Below, in pieces: positions 19,757 to 28,730 of a DNA stretch of 64,000 nucleotides. A program made the translations under genes and the position numbers. Source of the stretch: DAOMFB01 sp963721385 (lineage in GTDB: Bacteria > Acidobacteriota > Thermoanaerobaculia > UBA5066); the NCBI GenBank assembly GCA_963721385.1, contig CAVRJB010000013.1, positions 806,001 through 870,000 on the forward strand. Reading direction: 5' to 3'. The notes beneath the pieces are model-generated. The model did not search any database, was not told the origin of the DNA, and saw only the letters and a list, made by a program, of their open reading frames with translations. How positions within the stretch are numbered: position 1 is the first letter of the stretch; each line of letters begins with the position of its first letter.

Positions 19757-20368
19757 ATGACACGACTTTCTCCGGTTCTTCCCGTTCTCTTCGGGGCCCT
19801 CACGGCGTCTCTCGCCGGCTGCGCCTCGGGCCCATCGCCTCTGCCGTTGACCGACGTGCCGCCCCCCGTCCCGACCTCGTCGTCGGTCTTCGCCGGCCAT
19901 GCCCGCGCGTTCCGGTGGGTCAACGAAGCCTGGGTCGCGGATCCCGCGAACGACTACGATTTCCTCGTCCTCGAAAAGCGCTTCGGCGACCGCTGGGAGG
20001 CGGTCAAGGAGATCTACCGCCGCCACCCGAAGTACGACGGCCGCGCCGGTCCCCGCGTTCAAACGCTCTACTTCGCGGTCACGATGTCACCCGCCACGGA
20101 CGGCGGGTACAACCTCGTTGCGACGACGTCCGAGGGGAACGGAACGGGGCACGAGAAGGCGGGCGGGGGCGGGTTTTCGCTGGAGGTGGCCTACGCGCGG
20201 AAGAACTGGTTCGTCCCGTTCGACACGATCCGGATCCGCCAGGACCAGACCACGTCGCCCGGCCGGCTCGCCGAGACCGTCACTCTGCTCAAGAAGGACA
20301 AGGGCGGCGAGAAGCCGTTCATGAAGATGGAGGAAGAGGGTCTCGTTTACAAGCCTGTCAGCCCCTGA
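19757..20368 (+). CDS. Hypothetical lipoprotein
   Basis: Protein of 203 residues with a lipoprotein signal peptide (SLAGC, cysteine 22) and a proline-rich linker. The mature part has no family I recognise. It has alternating hydrophobic strands (TLYFAVTMSPATDGGYNLV) and a basic, beta-rich C-terminal half. ATG 19757 follows GGGAGG. Confidence 0.65.
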   Translation: MTRLSPVLPVLFGALTASLAGCASGPSPLPLTDVPPPVPTSSSVFAGHARAFRWVNEAWVADPANDYDFLVLEKRFGDRWEAVKEIYRRHPKYDGRAGPRVQTLYFAVTMSPATDGGYNLVATTSEGNGTGHEKAGGGGFSLEVAYARKNWFVPFDTIRIRQDQTTSPGRLAETVTLLKKDKGGEKPFMKMEEEGLVYKPVSP

Positions 20369-20369
20369 G

Positions 20370-20393
20370 GCGGCGGGCGGGCCGCCCCGCCGC
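20370..20393. terminator. GC-rich hairpin between convergent genes
   Basis: An 8-bp perfect inverted repeat (GCGGCGGG / CCCGCCGC) with an 8-base loop starts one base after the lipoprotein stop codon and ends eight bases before the TrpB2 stop on the other strand. No T-run follows, so it would be a weak intrinsic terminator; its position suggests a bidirectional transcription end. Confidence 0.45.
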
Positions 20394-20401
20394 TCAATCG
20401 C

Positions 20402-21772
20402 TCACGCGCCTCCCACCTTCGGCAGGTGCGTCATCGCCTCCTCGACCGCGTGGTCGGGGTACTCGAAGTCCTCGAGCAGGCCGTGGTGGTAGCTCTGGTA
20501 CGCGGTCATGTCGAAGTGCCCGTGCCCCGAGAGGTTGAAGGCGATGACCTTCTTCTCGCCGGTCTTCTTGCACGTCAGCGCCTCGTCGATCGCCGCGCGG
20601 ATGGCGTGCGCCGACTCGGGCGCCGGGATGATCCCCTCGGCCTTCGAGAAGCGGACCGCAGCCTCGAACGTCTCGAGCTGGCGGGCCGTCCGGGCCTGGA
20701 TGTCGCCATGGGCGACGAGTGCGCTCACGGTCGGCGCCATGCCGTGGTACCGGAGGCCGCCCGCGTGGATGCCGGGCGGCATGAAGGTGTGTCCGAGCGT
20801 GTACATCTTCACGATCGGCGCCATCGCCGCGGTGTCGCCGTAGTCGAAGGTGTACTTCCCCTTCGTCAGCGTCGGGCAGGACGCCGGCTCGACCGCCACG
20901 ATCTTCGTCTTCCTCCCCTGCGTCAGGTTCCGGTGGACGAACGGAAAGGCGAAGCCCGCGAAGTTCGACCCGCCCCCCGCGCAGCCGATGACGACGTCGG
21001 GATACTCGCCCGCCATCTCCATCTGCTCGAGCGCTTCGAGGCCGATGACCGTCTGGTGCATCATCACGTGTCCGAGAACCGAGCCGAGGCTGTACTTCTT
21101 CTTTCCGCCGCTCGTCGCCGCGGTCTCGACGGCCTCGGAGATGGCGATCCCGAGCGAGCCCTGCGAATCGGGGTCCTCCTCGAGCACCTGCCGCCCGAAG
21201 TGCGTCCGCTCCGTCGGGCTCGCGAAGACGTGGGCGCCGAAGTTCTCCATGATGATCCGGCGGTACGGCTTCTGGTGGTACGAGACCTTCACCATGAAGA
21301 CCTCGAGGTCGAGGCCGAAGAAGTTGCAGGCCATGGCGAGGGCCGTTCCCCATTGCCCGGCTCCCGTCTCCGTCGCGAGCGCCTTCGTCCCCGCCTCCTT
21401 GTTGTAGAAGGCCTGCGGGACGGCCGTGTTCGCCTTGTGCGAGCCGACCGGGCTGACGCTCTCGTTCTTGAAGTAGATGTGCGCCGGGGTGTCGAGGTCC
21501 TTCTCGAGGCGGAGCGCGCGGCACATCGGCGTCGGGCGCCAGAGGCGGTAGATGTCCCGGACCGGCCCGGGGATCTCCACCCAGCGCTCCGGCGTCACCT
21601 CCTGCATCACGATGTTCATCGGGAAGAGGACGCCGAGGAAGTCGGGCGTCACCGGTTCCATCGTCCCCGGATGGAGGACGGGCGTCGGCGGCACCGGCAT
21701 GTCCGCGTTCATGTTGTACCAGGCCTTCGGGATGCGGGACTCGTCGAGAAGGAATCGTCCGCGCTCGGTCAT
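20402..21772 (-). CDS. Tryptophan synthase beta-like PLP enzyme (TrpB2)
   Basis: PLP-dependent enzyme of 456 residues of the TrpB2 class, which has a longer N-terminus than TrpB1 and usually acts without a TrpA partner. The PLP lysine is Lys113 in GSHKANTA, followed by ETGAGQWGTALA and the phosphate-binding CAGGGSNF. It condenses indole with serine, or serves as a salvage enzyme. No other trp genes are nearby. ATG 21772 is chosen over an in-frame start at 21820 because the protein aligns from MTERGRFLLDE. Confidence 0.9.
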   Translation of the reverse strand: MTERGRFLLDESRIPKAWYNMNADMPVPPTPVLHPGTMEPVTPDFLGVLFPMNIVMQEVTPERWVEIPGPVRDIYRLWRPTPMCRALRLEKDLDTPAHIYFKNESVSPVGSHKANTAVPQAFYNKEAGTKALATETGAGQWGTALAMACNFFGLDLEVFMVKVSYHQKPYRRIIMENFGAHVFASPTERTHFGRQVLEEDPDSQGSLGIAISEAVETAATSGGKKKYSLGSVLGHVMMHQTVIGLEALEQMEMAGEYPDVVIGCAGGGSNFAGFAFPFVHRNLTQGRKTKIVAVEPASCPTLTKGKYTFDYGDTAAMAPIVKMYTLGHTFMPPGIHAGGLRYHGMAPTVSALVAHGDIQARTARQLETFEAAVRFSKAEGIIPAPESAHAIRAAIDEALTCKKTGEKKVIAFNLSGHGHFDMTAYQSYHHGLLEDFEYPDHAVEEAMTHLPKVGGA

Positions 21773-21819
21773 CGGATCCTCCAGTCGCGAGAATCGAAGC
21801 CCGGACGATAGCGCAGTCA

Positions 21820-22779
21820 CTACCGCTCGGTGGCCGGCTGCGGGAGGTCGGGAACGGCGGCGATCACGTTCGAGGCCGGGGGCGGCACACAGAGCTGCTC
21901 GCAGAGGAACGCGATCCTGTCGCGCCGGGCCTCGGAGTTCAGCGCGTGCGGCGCCTCGTAAAGGACGAAGCGCTTGGGATCGCTGACGAGGCCGACGTAC
22001 TCCCGGACGTGCTCCGGGCTGAGGAAGTCCTCCTCCGTCGCGTACTGGAGGAAAACGAAGGCCGGCGCCGCGCGGGAGACGTACTTTCCGGGGTCGGCCC
22101 AGGCGTACGCGGCGAAGAAGGCGTCGAACTCACCGGGGCCGACCTTCTCGCGGTATTTCCGGTAGACCGGGAGCCTTCGGTCGGCCTCGTCCGACAGTCC
22201 GCCCGCCATCAGGACGAAGGCGGCGAAGCGCCGGTCGATGCCGCTCAGGATCCCGCCGACGCTCGCGTTGTAGCTGTGCCCGACGTAGCCGAGCCGCCCC
22301 GGGTCGACGTCCTGCCGGGCGAGGAGGAGGTCGGCGCCGCGGCGCATGTCGACGACCTGCTGCACGAGGTCCGTCATCTGACGCGTGTTCAGCGGCGTCC
22401 GGTCCGTGACGTGCCCCGGCCGCGCGACGGGGCCGTCGGTCAGGAGAGAGACGACGCCGGACGGCGCGAGCGCCACCGCCTCGGCGAGGAACTGTCTCCG
22501 GTTCCGGAACTCCGAGTTCTCCCAGTACCAGTGCCCCCAGATCACGGCGGCGAAGGGCCCCTTCCCGTCCGGCACGACGAGCGTCGCGGGGACCCGGCCC
22601 CCTTTCGGGCTGGCGTACGAGATCTCGTGGACGGTGACGCCGCCGCGCCGTTCGACTCCCGACGTGCGCAGGTCCAGGGGCGCCGACGCGTCGTAGTCGA
22701 ACGGGCCGGCCGGCTCGGCGCCCCTTGCGGTGTCCGCCAATGCGGCGAACGCGAACAAGACGGCGAGTGACGCGCGCAA
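21820..22779 (-). CDS. Secreted alpha/beta hydrolase (dienelactone hydrolase-like)
   Basis: Exported hydrolase of 319 residues: signal peptide (RASLAVLFAFAALADTARG), then an alpha/beta fold with VIWGHWYWEN, the nucleophile elbow GYVGHSYNASVGG, an acidic residue in TEEDFLSPEH and the histidine in YEAPHALNSE. The start is TTG 22779, which gives a clean signal peptide; earlier in-frame codons overlap the zinc-ribbon gene upstream. Substrate unknown. Confidence 0.8.
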   Translation of the reverse strand: MRASLAVLFAFAALADTARGAEPAGPFDYDASAPLDLRTSGVERRGGVTVHEISYASPKGGRVPATLVVPDGKGPFAAVIWGHWYWENSEFRNRRQFLAEAVALAPSGVVSLLTDGPVARPGHVTDRTPLNTRQMTDLVQQVVDMRRGADLLLARQDVDPGRLGYVGHSYNASVGGILSGIDRRFAAFVLMAGGLSDEADRRLPVYRKYREKVGPGEFDAFFAAYAWADPGKYVSRAAPAFVFLQYATEEDFLSPEHVREYVGLVSDPKRFVLYEAPHALNSEARRDRIAFLCEQLCVPPPASNVIAAVPDLPQPATER

Positions 22780-22802
22780 CGGACGCTCGTTCTTGGGCTG
22801 CC

Positions 22803-23048
22803 TCAGTAGAGGCGGGCGCGCGGCTCGCCCCGCTGGATCGCCTCCTCGAGGATCTGCTTCCAGCGGCGCTGGCGGCCGGCGAACTCGCGCGGGTTCGTGA
22901 CGGCGAGATTGACGTCTTTTCCGTCGATCTCGAAGGGGATCCTGCAAACCGGGCAGTTGACGGTCCAGGGAGCGCGCTCGGCTCCGGGGACGCGCTTCGC
23001 CCCCGTCACAACGGCTTCCGCGCTGCTGCAGATCGGGCATTTGCTCAT
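22803..23048 (-). CDS. Small zinc-ribbon-like protein
   Basis: Protein of 81 residues with two CxxC pairs (CPIC near the N-terminus and CPVC around residue 32), the spacing expected of a zinc ribbon. The C-terminal half is basic and helical (GRQRRWKQILEEAIQRGE). No known family; it may bind nucleic acid or a protein. It ends 23 bases before the hydrolase start, so it is probably in the same operon. Confidence 0.65.
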   Translation of the reverse strand: MSKCPICSSAEAVVTGAKRVPGAERAPWTVNCPVCRIPFEIDGKDVNLAVTNPREFAGRQRRWKQILEEAIQRGEPRARLY

Positions 23049-23111
23049 GGCAGGGTCTCCCGCTGGGCAGAGAATGCCACTCTGGGCGGCAGGCGTACAG
23101 ATGCCCGGCGC

Positions 23112-24002
23112 TCAGGAGCTCCGGCCCGACTGAACCCCCTCGCGAAGCCGCCCCCGCAGGCGCTTCTTGTCGAAGGGGAGCGGTGTCGTGGTCTTCATGA
23201 AGTCGAGCAGGACCTCGGCGAATCGCCGCGGTTCGTCACGCCAGGAGAAGTGTCCGGCGCCCGGGAAGACCTCGAGCCGGCTGCCCGGGATCCGCTCGTG
23301 GGCCTCGCGGGCGTGGCGGACGGGGATGAGCCGGTCCCGTTCGCCCCAGAGGATCAGCGTCGGCAGCTCGGCGGCGAGGTAGAGCCGGTCGTGGGCGCTG
23401 ACGCGCTGGCCATGGAGGTCGATGATCCCCCGCACGGTGTGAAGGAACGCCCGGCGGGCATCGGGCTCCTCCAGCGAGACGAAGCTGCGCCACGACTCCT
23501 CGAGGTCGGCGCTGGCCCGGAGGCCCAGGCTGCCGAGCGCATGGACGACGCGGCCGACGCTCTGCCTCGCCGCCACGCTGAGCCACGGGAGGACGACCTC
23601 GGCTCCCGGCAGCGCGGCCGCCCGGAGCACCGGGTGGACCTCCCGTCCGAGGCCGCCGCTCGAGACGAGGACGAGCCGCTCGCATTTCTCCGGGAACTGA
23701 TAGGCGAACTGGAGGGCGATTCCGCCTCCGAGGGAGTGCCCGACGAGCGTCGCGCGCTCGTGGCCGAGCACCTCGAGAAAGTCGCGGAGCATGTTGGCGT
23801 AGGCGCCGAGCGAGTAGTCCCCTTCGGGCTTGGCCGATTCGCCGTGGCCGAGGAGGTCCGGCGCGAGAACGCGGTGACGCGCGCTGAGGCGCGGGATCAG
23901 GTCGTCCCACGTCGCCGACGTTCCCGCGATCCCGTGCAGGAGGACGAGCACGGAGCCGCTCCCCTCGGCCCGGTAGCCGATCCGTTGGCCGTGCAGGAGC
24001 AC
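23112..24002 (-). CDS. Alpha/beta hydrolase
   Basis: Cytoplasmic alpha/beta hydrolase of about 296 residues with LLHGIAGTSATWDD (oxyanion loop), VGHSLGGGIAL (nucleophile), LWGERDRLIPV (acid) and GAGHFSWRDEP (histidine), so the triad is complete. It resembles haloalkane dehalogenase, epoxide hydrolase or esterase groups; which one is not clear. GTG 24002 with an AGGGGGG region about 20 bases upstream is the likely start; a further in-frame ATG at 24143 would read antisense into the divergent membrane protein. Confidence 0.82.
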   Translation of the reverse strand: MLLHGQRIGYRAEGSGSVLVLLHGIAGTSATWDDLIPRLSARHRVLAPDLLGHGESAKPEGDYSLGAYANMLRDFLEVLGHERATLVGHSLGGGIALQFAYQFPEKCERLVLVSSGGLGREVHPVLRAAALPGAEVVLPWLSVAARQSVGRVVHALGSLGLRASADLEESWRSFVSLEEPDARRAFLHTVRGIIDLHGQRVSAHDRLYLAAELPTLILWGERDRLIPVRHAREAHERIPGSRLEVFPGAGHFSWRDEPRRFAEVLLDFMKTTTPLPFDKKRLRGRLREGVQSGRSS

Positions 24003-24039
24003 TTCAGCTCGTTCCAGGGCGTCCCCCCTCTCCTCGAGT

Positions 24040-24837
24040 ATGGGCGCTTCGGAGCGGGTTGGTATCCTCGAATTCATCGTGGGCACCGTCACCGCCATCG
24101 TCGTGGGGTTGCTCCTTCTCGCCGCCGTCGTCGCGGCGCTCAACGGCCTGCGGAAGCGCTTTCCGCACTCTCTTCAGACCCACCAGCAGGTGGTCGTCCT
24201 GGGGCCGATCTCGTTCCTTTTCACGCTGTACGCGTTCCTCCTCGGCTTCATCGTCGTCAATCTCTGGCAGACCTACGACGAGGCGCGGCGGACCTCCATG
24301 AGAGAGGCCGAGACCCTCGGCATCCTCTACCGCCTGACCGGGGCGTTCCCCGGGGCGGAGCCGAGCCGGCAGTCTCTCGTCCGGTACGTCCGGAGCGTGA
24401 TCGCGGACGAGTGGCCGGCGATGGCCGCCGGGACGGGGAGCCCGAAGACCCGGGAGCATTTCCTGGCGGTCGGCCGGGAGATCCGGGGCCTGTCGCCGTC
24501 CAATCTGAAGGAGCAGGCGCTCTACGCCGACCTCCTCGCCCAGTACGACCAGCTCTCGATCCACCGGCAGAGCCGTCTCCTCCTTCTCGAGGGAAGCATT
24601 CCCGCGCCGCTCTGGTGGGCGCTCGCGGCCGGCGGCGTCCTCCTCCTCGTCGGCCTCTATTACATGGGGATAGGCGCCGCCCGCGAACAGCTCGCCATCG
24701 ACGGCACCGCGATCGGGATCCTCCTCGTCACCCTTTACCTCGCGGTCGAGTTCGACGGGCCGTACAGCGGGAACATGAAGCTCGAACCGACGGCGTTCGA
24801 GAAGGCCTCGGTCTGGGCGATGGAGCCCGACCGCTAG
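24040..24837 (+). CDS. DUF4239-type membrane protein
   Basis: Membrane protein of 265 residues resembling the DUF4239 family: N-terminal helix (about 10-35), a second (about 55-75), a soluble helical segment with RREAETLG-like character (SMREAETLGILYRL) and two C-terminal helices (about 190-210 and 222-242). Function is unknown in the family. It is divergent from the hydrolase at 24002, sharing a 37-base gap. Confidence 0.7.
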   Translation: MGASERVGILEFIVGTVTAIVVGLLLLAAVVAALNGLRKRFPHSLQTHQQVVVLGPISFLFTLYAFLLGFIVVNLWQTYDEARRTSMREAETLGILYRLTGAFPGAEPSRQSLVRYVRSVIADEWPAMAAGTGSPKTREHFLAVGREIRGLSPSNLKEQALYADLLAQYDQLSIHRQSRLLLLEGSIPAPLWWALAAGGVLLLVGLYYMGIGAAREQLAIDGTAIGILLVTLYLAVEFDGPYSGNMKLEPTAFEKASVWAMEPDR

Positions 24838-24843
24838 GAGCGG

Positions 24844-26811
24844 TCAGCGTTTCGACGCTGCCGCGGCGTCGATCATCGAGAGCGCCTTCCCGATCTCGGG
24901 CTGGTCGGGTTTCGTCGCGAGCGACTGGCGGAGCTCACGCTGCGCCTCCGCGAGGCGCCCCTGGCAGAAGAGCGAAAGGCCAAGGCCGTTCCGGGTCCGG
25001 ACGTCGCTCCCGTCCTTCGACACGGCCTCGGCAAAGGCGGCCTCCGCTCCGGCGCAGTCCTTCGCCTCGAAGAGCGCTTCGCCGAGCGCGCGCCGGGCCC
25101 TGGCGCTCGCGGGGAGCGCGGCCGCGGCCTCCTTCAGGAAGGTGATCCGCCGCGCCGCGAGATCCCGCGAGCGGGCGGCGCGAGACGCATAGGCCGCATC
25201 GCGGCGCTCGACCGCCCCGTCGGGGTCGTGGTAGCCGTTCCGGAGGGAGGTCAGGAGGGCGGCGTCGGCGTCGCCGTACCGCCCGAGAGCGAAGAGCGCC
25301 TGCGAGAGATTCATCCAGGTCTTCGGGTTGTCCGGGCTCTGCTCGAGCGAGCGGCGGTACCAGGGGATCGACTCGGCCGGCTTCCCGCGGACGCGGAGGA
25401 ACGTCCCGAGGTTCGAGAGGCCGGTCGGCGTCTCCATCCCCGCCTTTGGCGCCGAGGCCTTCTCGACGGCCGCCGCCTCGGACCCGGTCAGGTACCCGAG
25501 CGAGATCAGCTTCTTCGTGAACTCGTCGGCGATCTTCCTTTCGTCCGCGGCCACCGTGGACGGGACGAGCCGCTCGACGGGCGCGAACGACGCCCAGGCC
25601 TTCGGCGGAACGGGGGCCGCCCGCGGCCGGAGCCCGGTGAGCGGCTTCCCCTCGAAGGTCGGGTCGGGTGGAAGGCCGAGGAGGCGCACGAGCGTCGGTG
25701 CGACGTCGAAGACACTCGCCTTCCCCCGCTCCTTCGACGGGACGACGTCGGGCCCGGCGGCGACGAGGATCCCCGGCGGTCGATGCCAGAGGAAGGCCGT
25801 CTCGACGAGGGCTCCCTCGCGGATCGCCGGGCGGTCGCTCCCCCATCGGAAGCCGTGGTCGGAGAGGAGGATCAGCGTGGCCCCGTCGCGCTCGGCGCGC
25901 CGCGCGAGCTCCCCGAGGAGGCGGTCGGCCTCCGCGTAGAGCGCCGCGACGCCGTTCCCGTAGCGTCTCGCGTCGGAGTCGGAGACTCCGGGGAGCGCGG
26001 GAGGGACATACCGGCCGAGGACATGCCCGATCTCGTCGGTCCCCTGCAGATAGACCATCAGAAGGTCGGGGCTCTCGCGATCGTAGAGCTCCGTCGCGAC
26101 TCTCGACGTCGCGCGCGTCGCCCCGAGGATTTTCCGGAAGCCGGTCACCGGGTCCGCGAGGTCCTTCTGCGCGGCGACGGCGGCGTCGAACTCGGGACGC
26201 GTGACGGCGAGGCCTCGGGCGACGTCCTCGAAAGGCGGGCTCCCTTCGCGCTTCAGGACGATGCGGGCCCCGTCGGAGAGAGATTCGGGATACGCGAGCG
26301 CCGAGGACCTCGAAAGCGTCTCGACGTCGAAGAGGACGGGGGCGAGCCGGTCCGAGACGAGGAACCCGTTCACCTTCTCGGCGGGCCACGTCGCCCACCA
26401 ACCCGCGACGCCGACCTTCAGTCCGCGCGCGCTGGCAACGTTCCAGACGGCCGGCACCTTCCGCGAGCGTCCGGTCACGGGAAGAAGGAGCCCCGAGGCC
26501 GGGTCCCGCTCCTGGAAATCGGCGATGCCGTGGTCCACCGGCGTCCGCCCGGTCGCGACGGTCGTCCAGATCATCGGAGAGGCCATCGGCTCGAACGTCG
26601 CGAGGTCGTACGTCCTCCCCTTCGCGACGAGTTTCGAAAGCTCGGGCAGCTTCCCCTCGCGCATCAGCGGCTCGAGGAGAGCCCAGTCCGCGCCGTCCCA
26701 GCCGACGACGACGACCCGCGGCCGGGTCGGCGCGGGACCGCGGGGCGCGCCGGACGCGGCGGCGGCGAGACACGCCGCGCCCGCGCCGGCGAGAAGGGAG
26801 CGGAGCCTCAT
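24844..26811 (-). CDS. Alkaline-phosphatase-superfamily protein with C-terminal TPR repeats
   Basis: Secreted protein of 655 residues: signal peptide, phosphatase/phosphodiesterase domain (about 30-400) with VVGWDGADW, SPMIWTTVATG, YLQGTDEIGH and LLSDHGF, then at least three TPR-like repeats (about 465-645) including NPKTWMNLSQALFALGRYGD and RNGLGLSLFCQGRLAEA. The metal ligands look intact. TPRs suggest it works on or within a protein complex at the membrane. Second of three related proteins in the window. Confidence 0.87.
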   Translation of the reverse strand: MRLRSLLAGAGAACLAAAASGAPRGPAPTRPRVVVVGWDGADWALLEPLMREGKLPELSKLVAKGRTYDLATFEPMASPMIWTTVATGRTPVDHGIADFQERDPASGLLLPVTGRSRKVPAVWNVASARGLKVGVAGWWATWPAEKVNGFLVSDRLAPVLFDVETLSRSSALAYPESLSDGARIVLKREGSPPFEDVARGLAVTRPEFDAAVAAQKDLADPVTGFRKILGATRATSRVATELYDRESPDLLMVYLQGTDEIGHVLGRYVPPALPGVSDSDARRYGNGVAALYAEADRLLGELARRAERDGATLILLSDHGFRWGSDRPAIREGALVETAFLWHRPPGILVAAGPDVVPSKERGKASVFDVAPTLVRLLGLPPDPTFEGKPLTGLRPRAAPVPPKAWASFAPVERLVPSTVAADERKIADEFTKKLISLGYLTGSEAAAVEKASAPKAGMETPTGLSNLGTFLRVRGKPAESIPWYRRSLEQSPDNPKTWMNLSQALFALGRYGDADAALLTSLRNGYHDPDGAVERRDAAYASRAARSRDLAARRITFLKEAAAALPASARARRALGEALFEAKDCAGAEAAFAEAVSKDGSDVRTRNGLGLSLFCQGRLAEAQRELRQSLATKPDQPEIGKALSMIDAAAASKR

Positions 26812-26818
26812 CCGGAGC

Positions 26819-27109
26819 TCAGAGGCCGAAGAGCGCCAGCTCGTTGACCAGCTCCGCGACCCGCGGGTGGCGGGCCAGCTCGGCGTAGAGCCAGCTTTGC
26901 CGCTCCTTCACGTCTTCGAGGTGAAGGCGAAGCTCCGCCGCGTTCCCGCCGAGGACCGCCTCGCGCAGTTTTTCCAGGGCGGCGCGCGCCTCGGGTGTCG
27001 ACCGCTCCCCGAGCGCCGAACGCAGCTCGTTGAACGCGGCCCGCACCCGTTTCGCGTGTTCGCCGGAAGCCCTCTCCCGGGGTTCTTTCGGGGCATCGTC
27101 GTCGCTCAT
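26819..27109 (-). CDS. Small helical hypothetical protein
   Basis: Protein of 96 residues, highly charged and almost entirely helical by composition, with no known domain. It starts MSDDDAPKEPRE and carries leucine/alanine heptad-like spacing in the second half (ARAALEKLREAV, LRLHLEDVKER). It ends seven bases before the TPR phosphatase start and so probably belongs to its operon. ATG 27109 follows CGGAGGA. Confidence 0.65.
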   Translation of the reverse strand: MSDDDAPKEPRERASGEHAKRVRAAFNELRSALGERSTPEARAALEKLREAVLGGNAAELRLHLEDVKERQSWLYAELARHPRVAELVNELALFGL

Positions 27110-27165
27110 GGCTTCCTCCGGCGCGGTCGGCGCGACCCGACTGTAGCAAGACGCGGAGAGCCGAT

Positions 27166-28098
27166 TCAGCCCGCGATCGCCTCGGCCATCCGGCGGCGGA
27201 ACTTCTCGTCCGGCAGCGGGCCTGCCCCCGCCGCCAGGTTGTCCTCGACGTGCCGGACCTTGCTCGTGGCCGGGATGACGCACGTGACGGCGGGATTCGC
27301 GAGGATCCACTTCAGGAAGAGCTGCGCCCACGACGCGCACCCGGCCCCCTCCGCCCAGGGTGGGAGCGGCTTTCCTGCGAGCCGGCGCAGCGCCTCGCCG
27401 CCGCCGAAGGGGCGGTTCGCGATCACCGCGACGCCCCGCTCCCGCGCGAGCGGAAGGATCGTCTCTTCCGCCTCGCGCTCGACGGGCGAGACGTTCACCT
27501 GCACGAAGTCGAGGGGCTCCGCCCGGAGGATCCGCGCGAGGTCGCCGTAGGCGCTCGCGGTGTAGTGCGTCACGCCGAGGTACCGGATCCTCCCGCGCGC
27601 CTTCCACTCCCGGAGCGTCGCGAGCTGGTTCCCGACGTCGAGGAGGTTGTGCACCTGGATCAGGTCGAGGCGCTTCTTTCGGAGGAGCCGCTCCGACGAC
27701 TCCATCTGCCCGATCCCGGCCTCCCGCCCCCGCGTCCAGACCTTCGTGGCGAGGAAGAGCGATTCGGCGAGGCCGAGCTTCGCAGCGAGGGCGCCGACGA
27801 CCGCCTCTGACTTGCCGTACATCGGCGAGGTGTCGACGACGCGCCCTCCGAGCTCGGCGAAGCGGGCGAGAACCTGCTCGAGCGGTGCCCGCTCCGCCGC
27901 CGACGGTCCGACGTCGAAGGTCTGCCACGTCCCGAGGCCGACCGCGGGGAGCATTTCGCCGGAGGACGGGATGGCCCTCCGGAGCGGAGCCGGGCCCGCG
28001 CCCGGCGCCCGCCCTCCGAGCACCGTCCCCGCTGCGGCCGCGCCAAGGGCGAGGACGGCGTCCCGCCGGGAGAGGCGGGGCGGGCCGGCGGGGTTCAC
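27166..28098 (-). CDS. Aldo/keto reductase with Tat-type signal
   Basis: NAD(P)H-dependent aldo/keto reductase of about 310 residues. The N-terminus LSRRDAVLALGAAAAG carries the twin-arginine pattern, so it is probably exported folded with cofactor. Catalytic residues are Asp89, Tyr94 (SPMYGKSE), Lys119 (LATKVW) and His150 (IQVHNLL). The substrate is unknown. GTG 28098 is the chosen start; another GTG 21 bases upstream is also in frame. Divergent from the RidA-like gene. Confidence 0.85.
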   Translation of the reverse strand: MNPAGPPRLSRRDAVLALGAAAAGTVLGGRAPGAGPAPLRRAIPSSGEMLPAVGLGTWQTFDVGPSAAERAPLEQVLARFAELGGRVVDTSPMYGKSEAVVGALAAKLGLAESLFLATKVWTRGREAGIGQMESSERLLRKKRLDLIQVHNLLDVGNQLATLREWKARGRIRYLGVTHYTASAYGDLARILRAEPLDFVQVNVSPVEREAEETILPLARERGVAVIANRPFGGGEALRRLAGKPLPPWAEGAGCASWAQLFLKWILANPAVTCVIPATSKVRHVEDNLAAGAGPLPDEKFRRRMAEAIAG

Positions 28099-28173
28099 GG
28101 TCCCGGTCGCGGAACGCACCCGATTCGATACGCAGGGGCCGAAGGAGGGTTTCTCACCGCGATAATCGCCTTC

Positions 28174-28656
28174 ATGAAAACGAAGATTCCGACGGTCGCC
28201 CTCGCCCTGCTCGCCGCCGCGGCGCTCTCCGCCTGCGGATCGTCGGCGGCCCCCCGGCCGGCCGAGGCCGAGTTCTTCACGTCGCCGGACGCAGCCCTGA
28301 GGGCGCTGCCGTTCTCCGAGGCGGTCCGCGCCGGCGACATCCTCTTCGTCTCCGGCCAGATCGGAAACGGACCCGGACTCGTCGAGCCCGTGCCAGGCGG
28401 CGTCCAGGCCGAGGCGCGACAGACGATGGCGAACATCAAGGCCGTCCTCGCCCGGCACGGCGCCTCGATGGACGACGTCGTGAAGTGCAGCGTCTTCCTC
28501 GCCGACATGGGCGACTGGCCCGCCTTCAACGACGTCTACCGAGGCTCCTTCCCGAAGCACTTCCCGGCCCGGAGCGCCCTCGGCGCCAGCGGCCTCGCGA
28601 AGGGGGCGCGCGTCGAGGTGGAGTGCATCGCCTATTCGCCGAAGGTGAGGCCCTGA
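28174..28656 (+). CDS. RidA/YjgF-family lipoprotein
   Basis: RidA-fold protein of 160 residues carrying a lipoprotein signal (ALSAC, cysteine 21), which is unusual because RidA imine deaminases are cytoplasmic. The family core is present: LFVSGQIG, QTMANIKAVLARHGASMDDVVK, FPARSALGASGL with the conserved substrate arginine (Arg133) and VEVECIAY. It may act on enamine/imine compounds outside the cytoplasm or bind another ligand. ATG 28174 begins directly with a basic n-region. Confidence 0.85.
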   Translation: MKTKIPTVALALLAAAALSACGSSAAPRPAEAEFFTSPDAALRALPFSEAVRAGDILFVSGQIGNGPGLVEPVPGGVQAEARQTMANIKAVLARHGASMDDVVKCSVFLADMGDWPAFNDVYRGSFPKHFPARSALGASGLAKGARVEVECIAYSPKVRP

Positions 28657-28715
28657 GGCCGGAGAACTCTGGAGCGCGGCCGTAAAGCGAGGGGTGATAC
28701 TCTGTCTCAAATAGG

Positions 28716-28724
28716 AAAAGGAGG
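28716..28724 (+). promoter_or_regulatory. Strong ribosome-binding site
   Basis: AAAAGGAGG lies seven bases before ATG 28731 in an A-rich leader that is unlike the GC-rich surroundings. It is a near-perfect Shine-Dalgarno match and fixes the start of the secreted protein downstream; it suggests high expression. Confidence 0.7.
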
Positions 28725-28730
28725 CCATAA

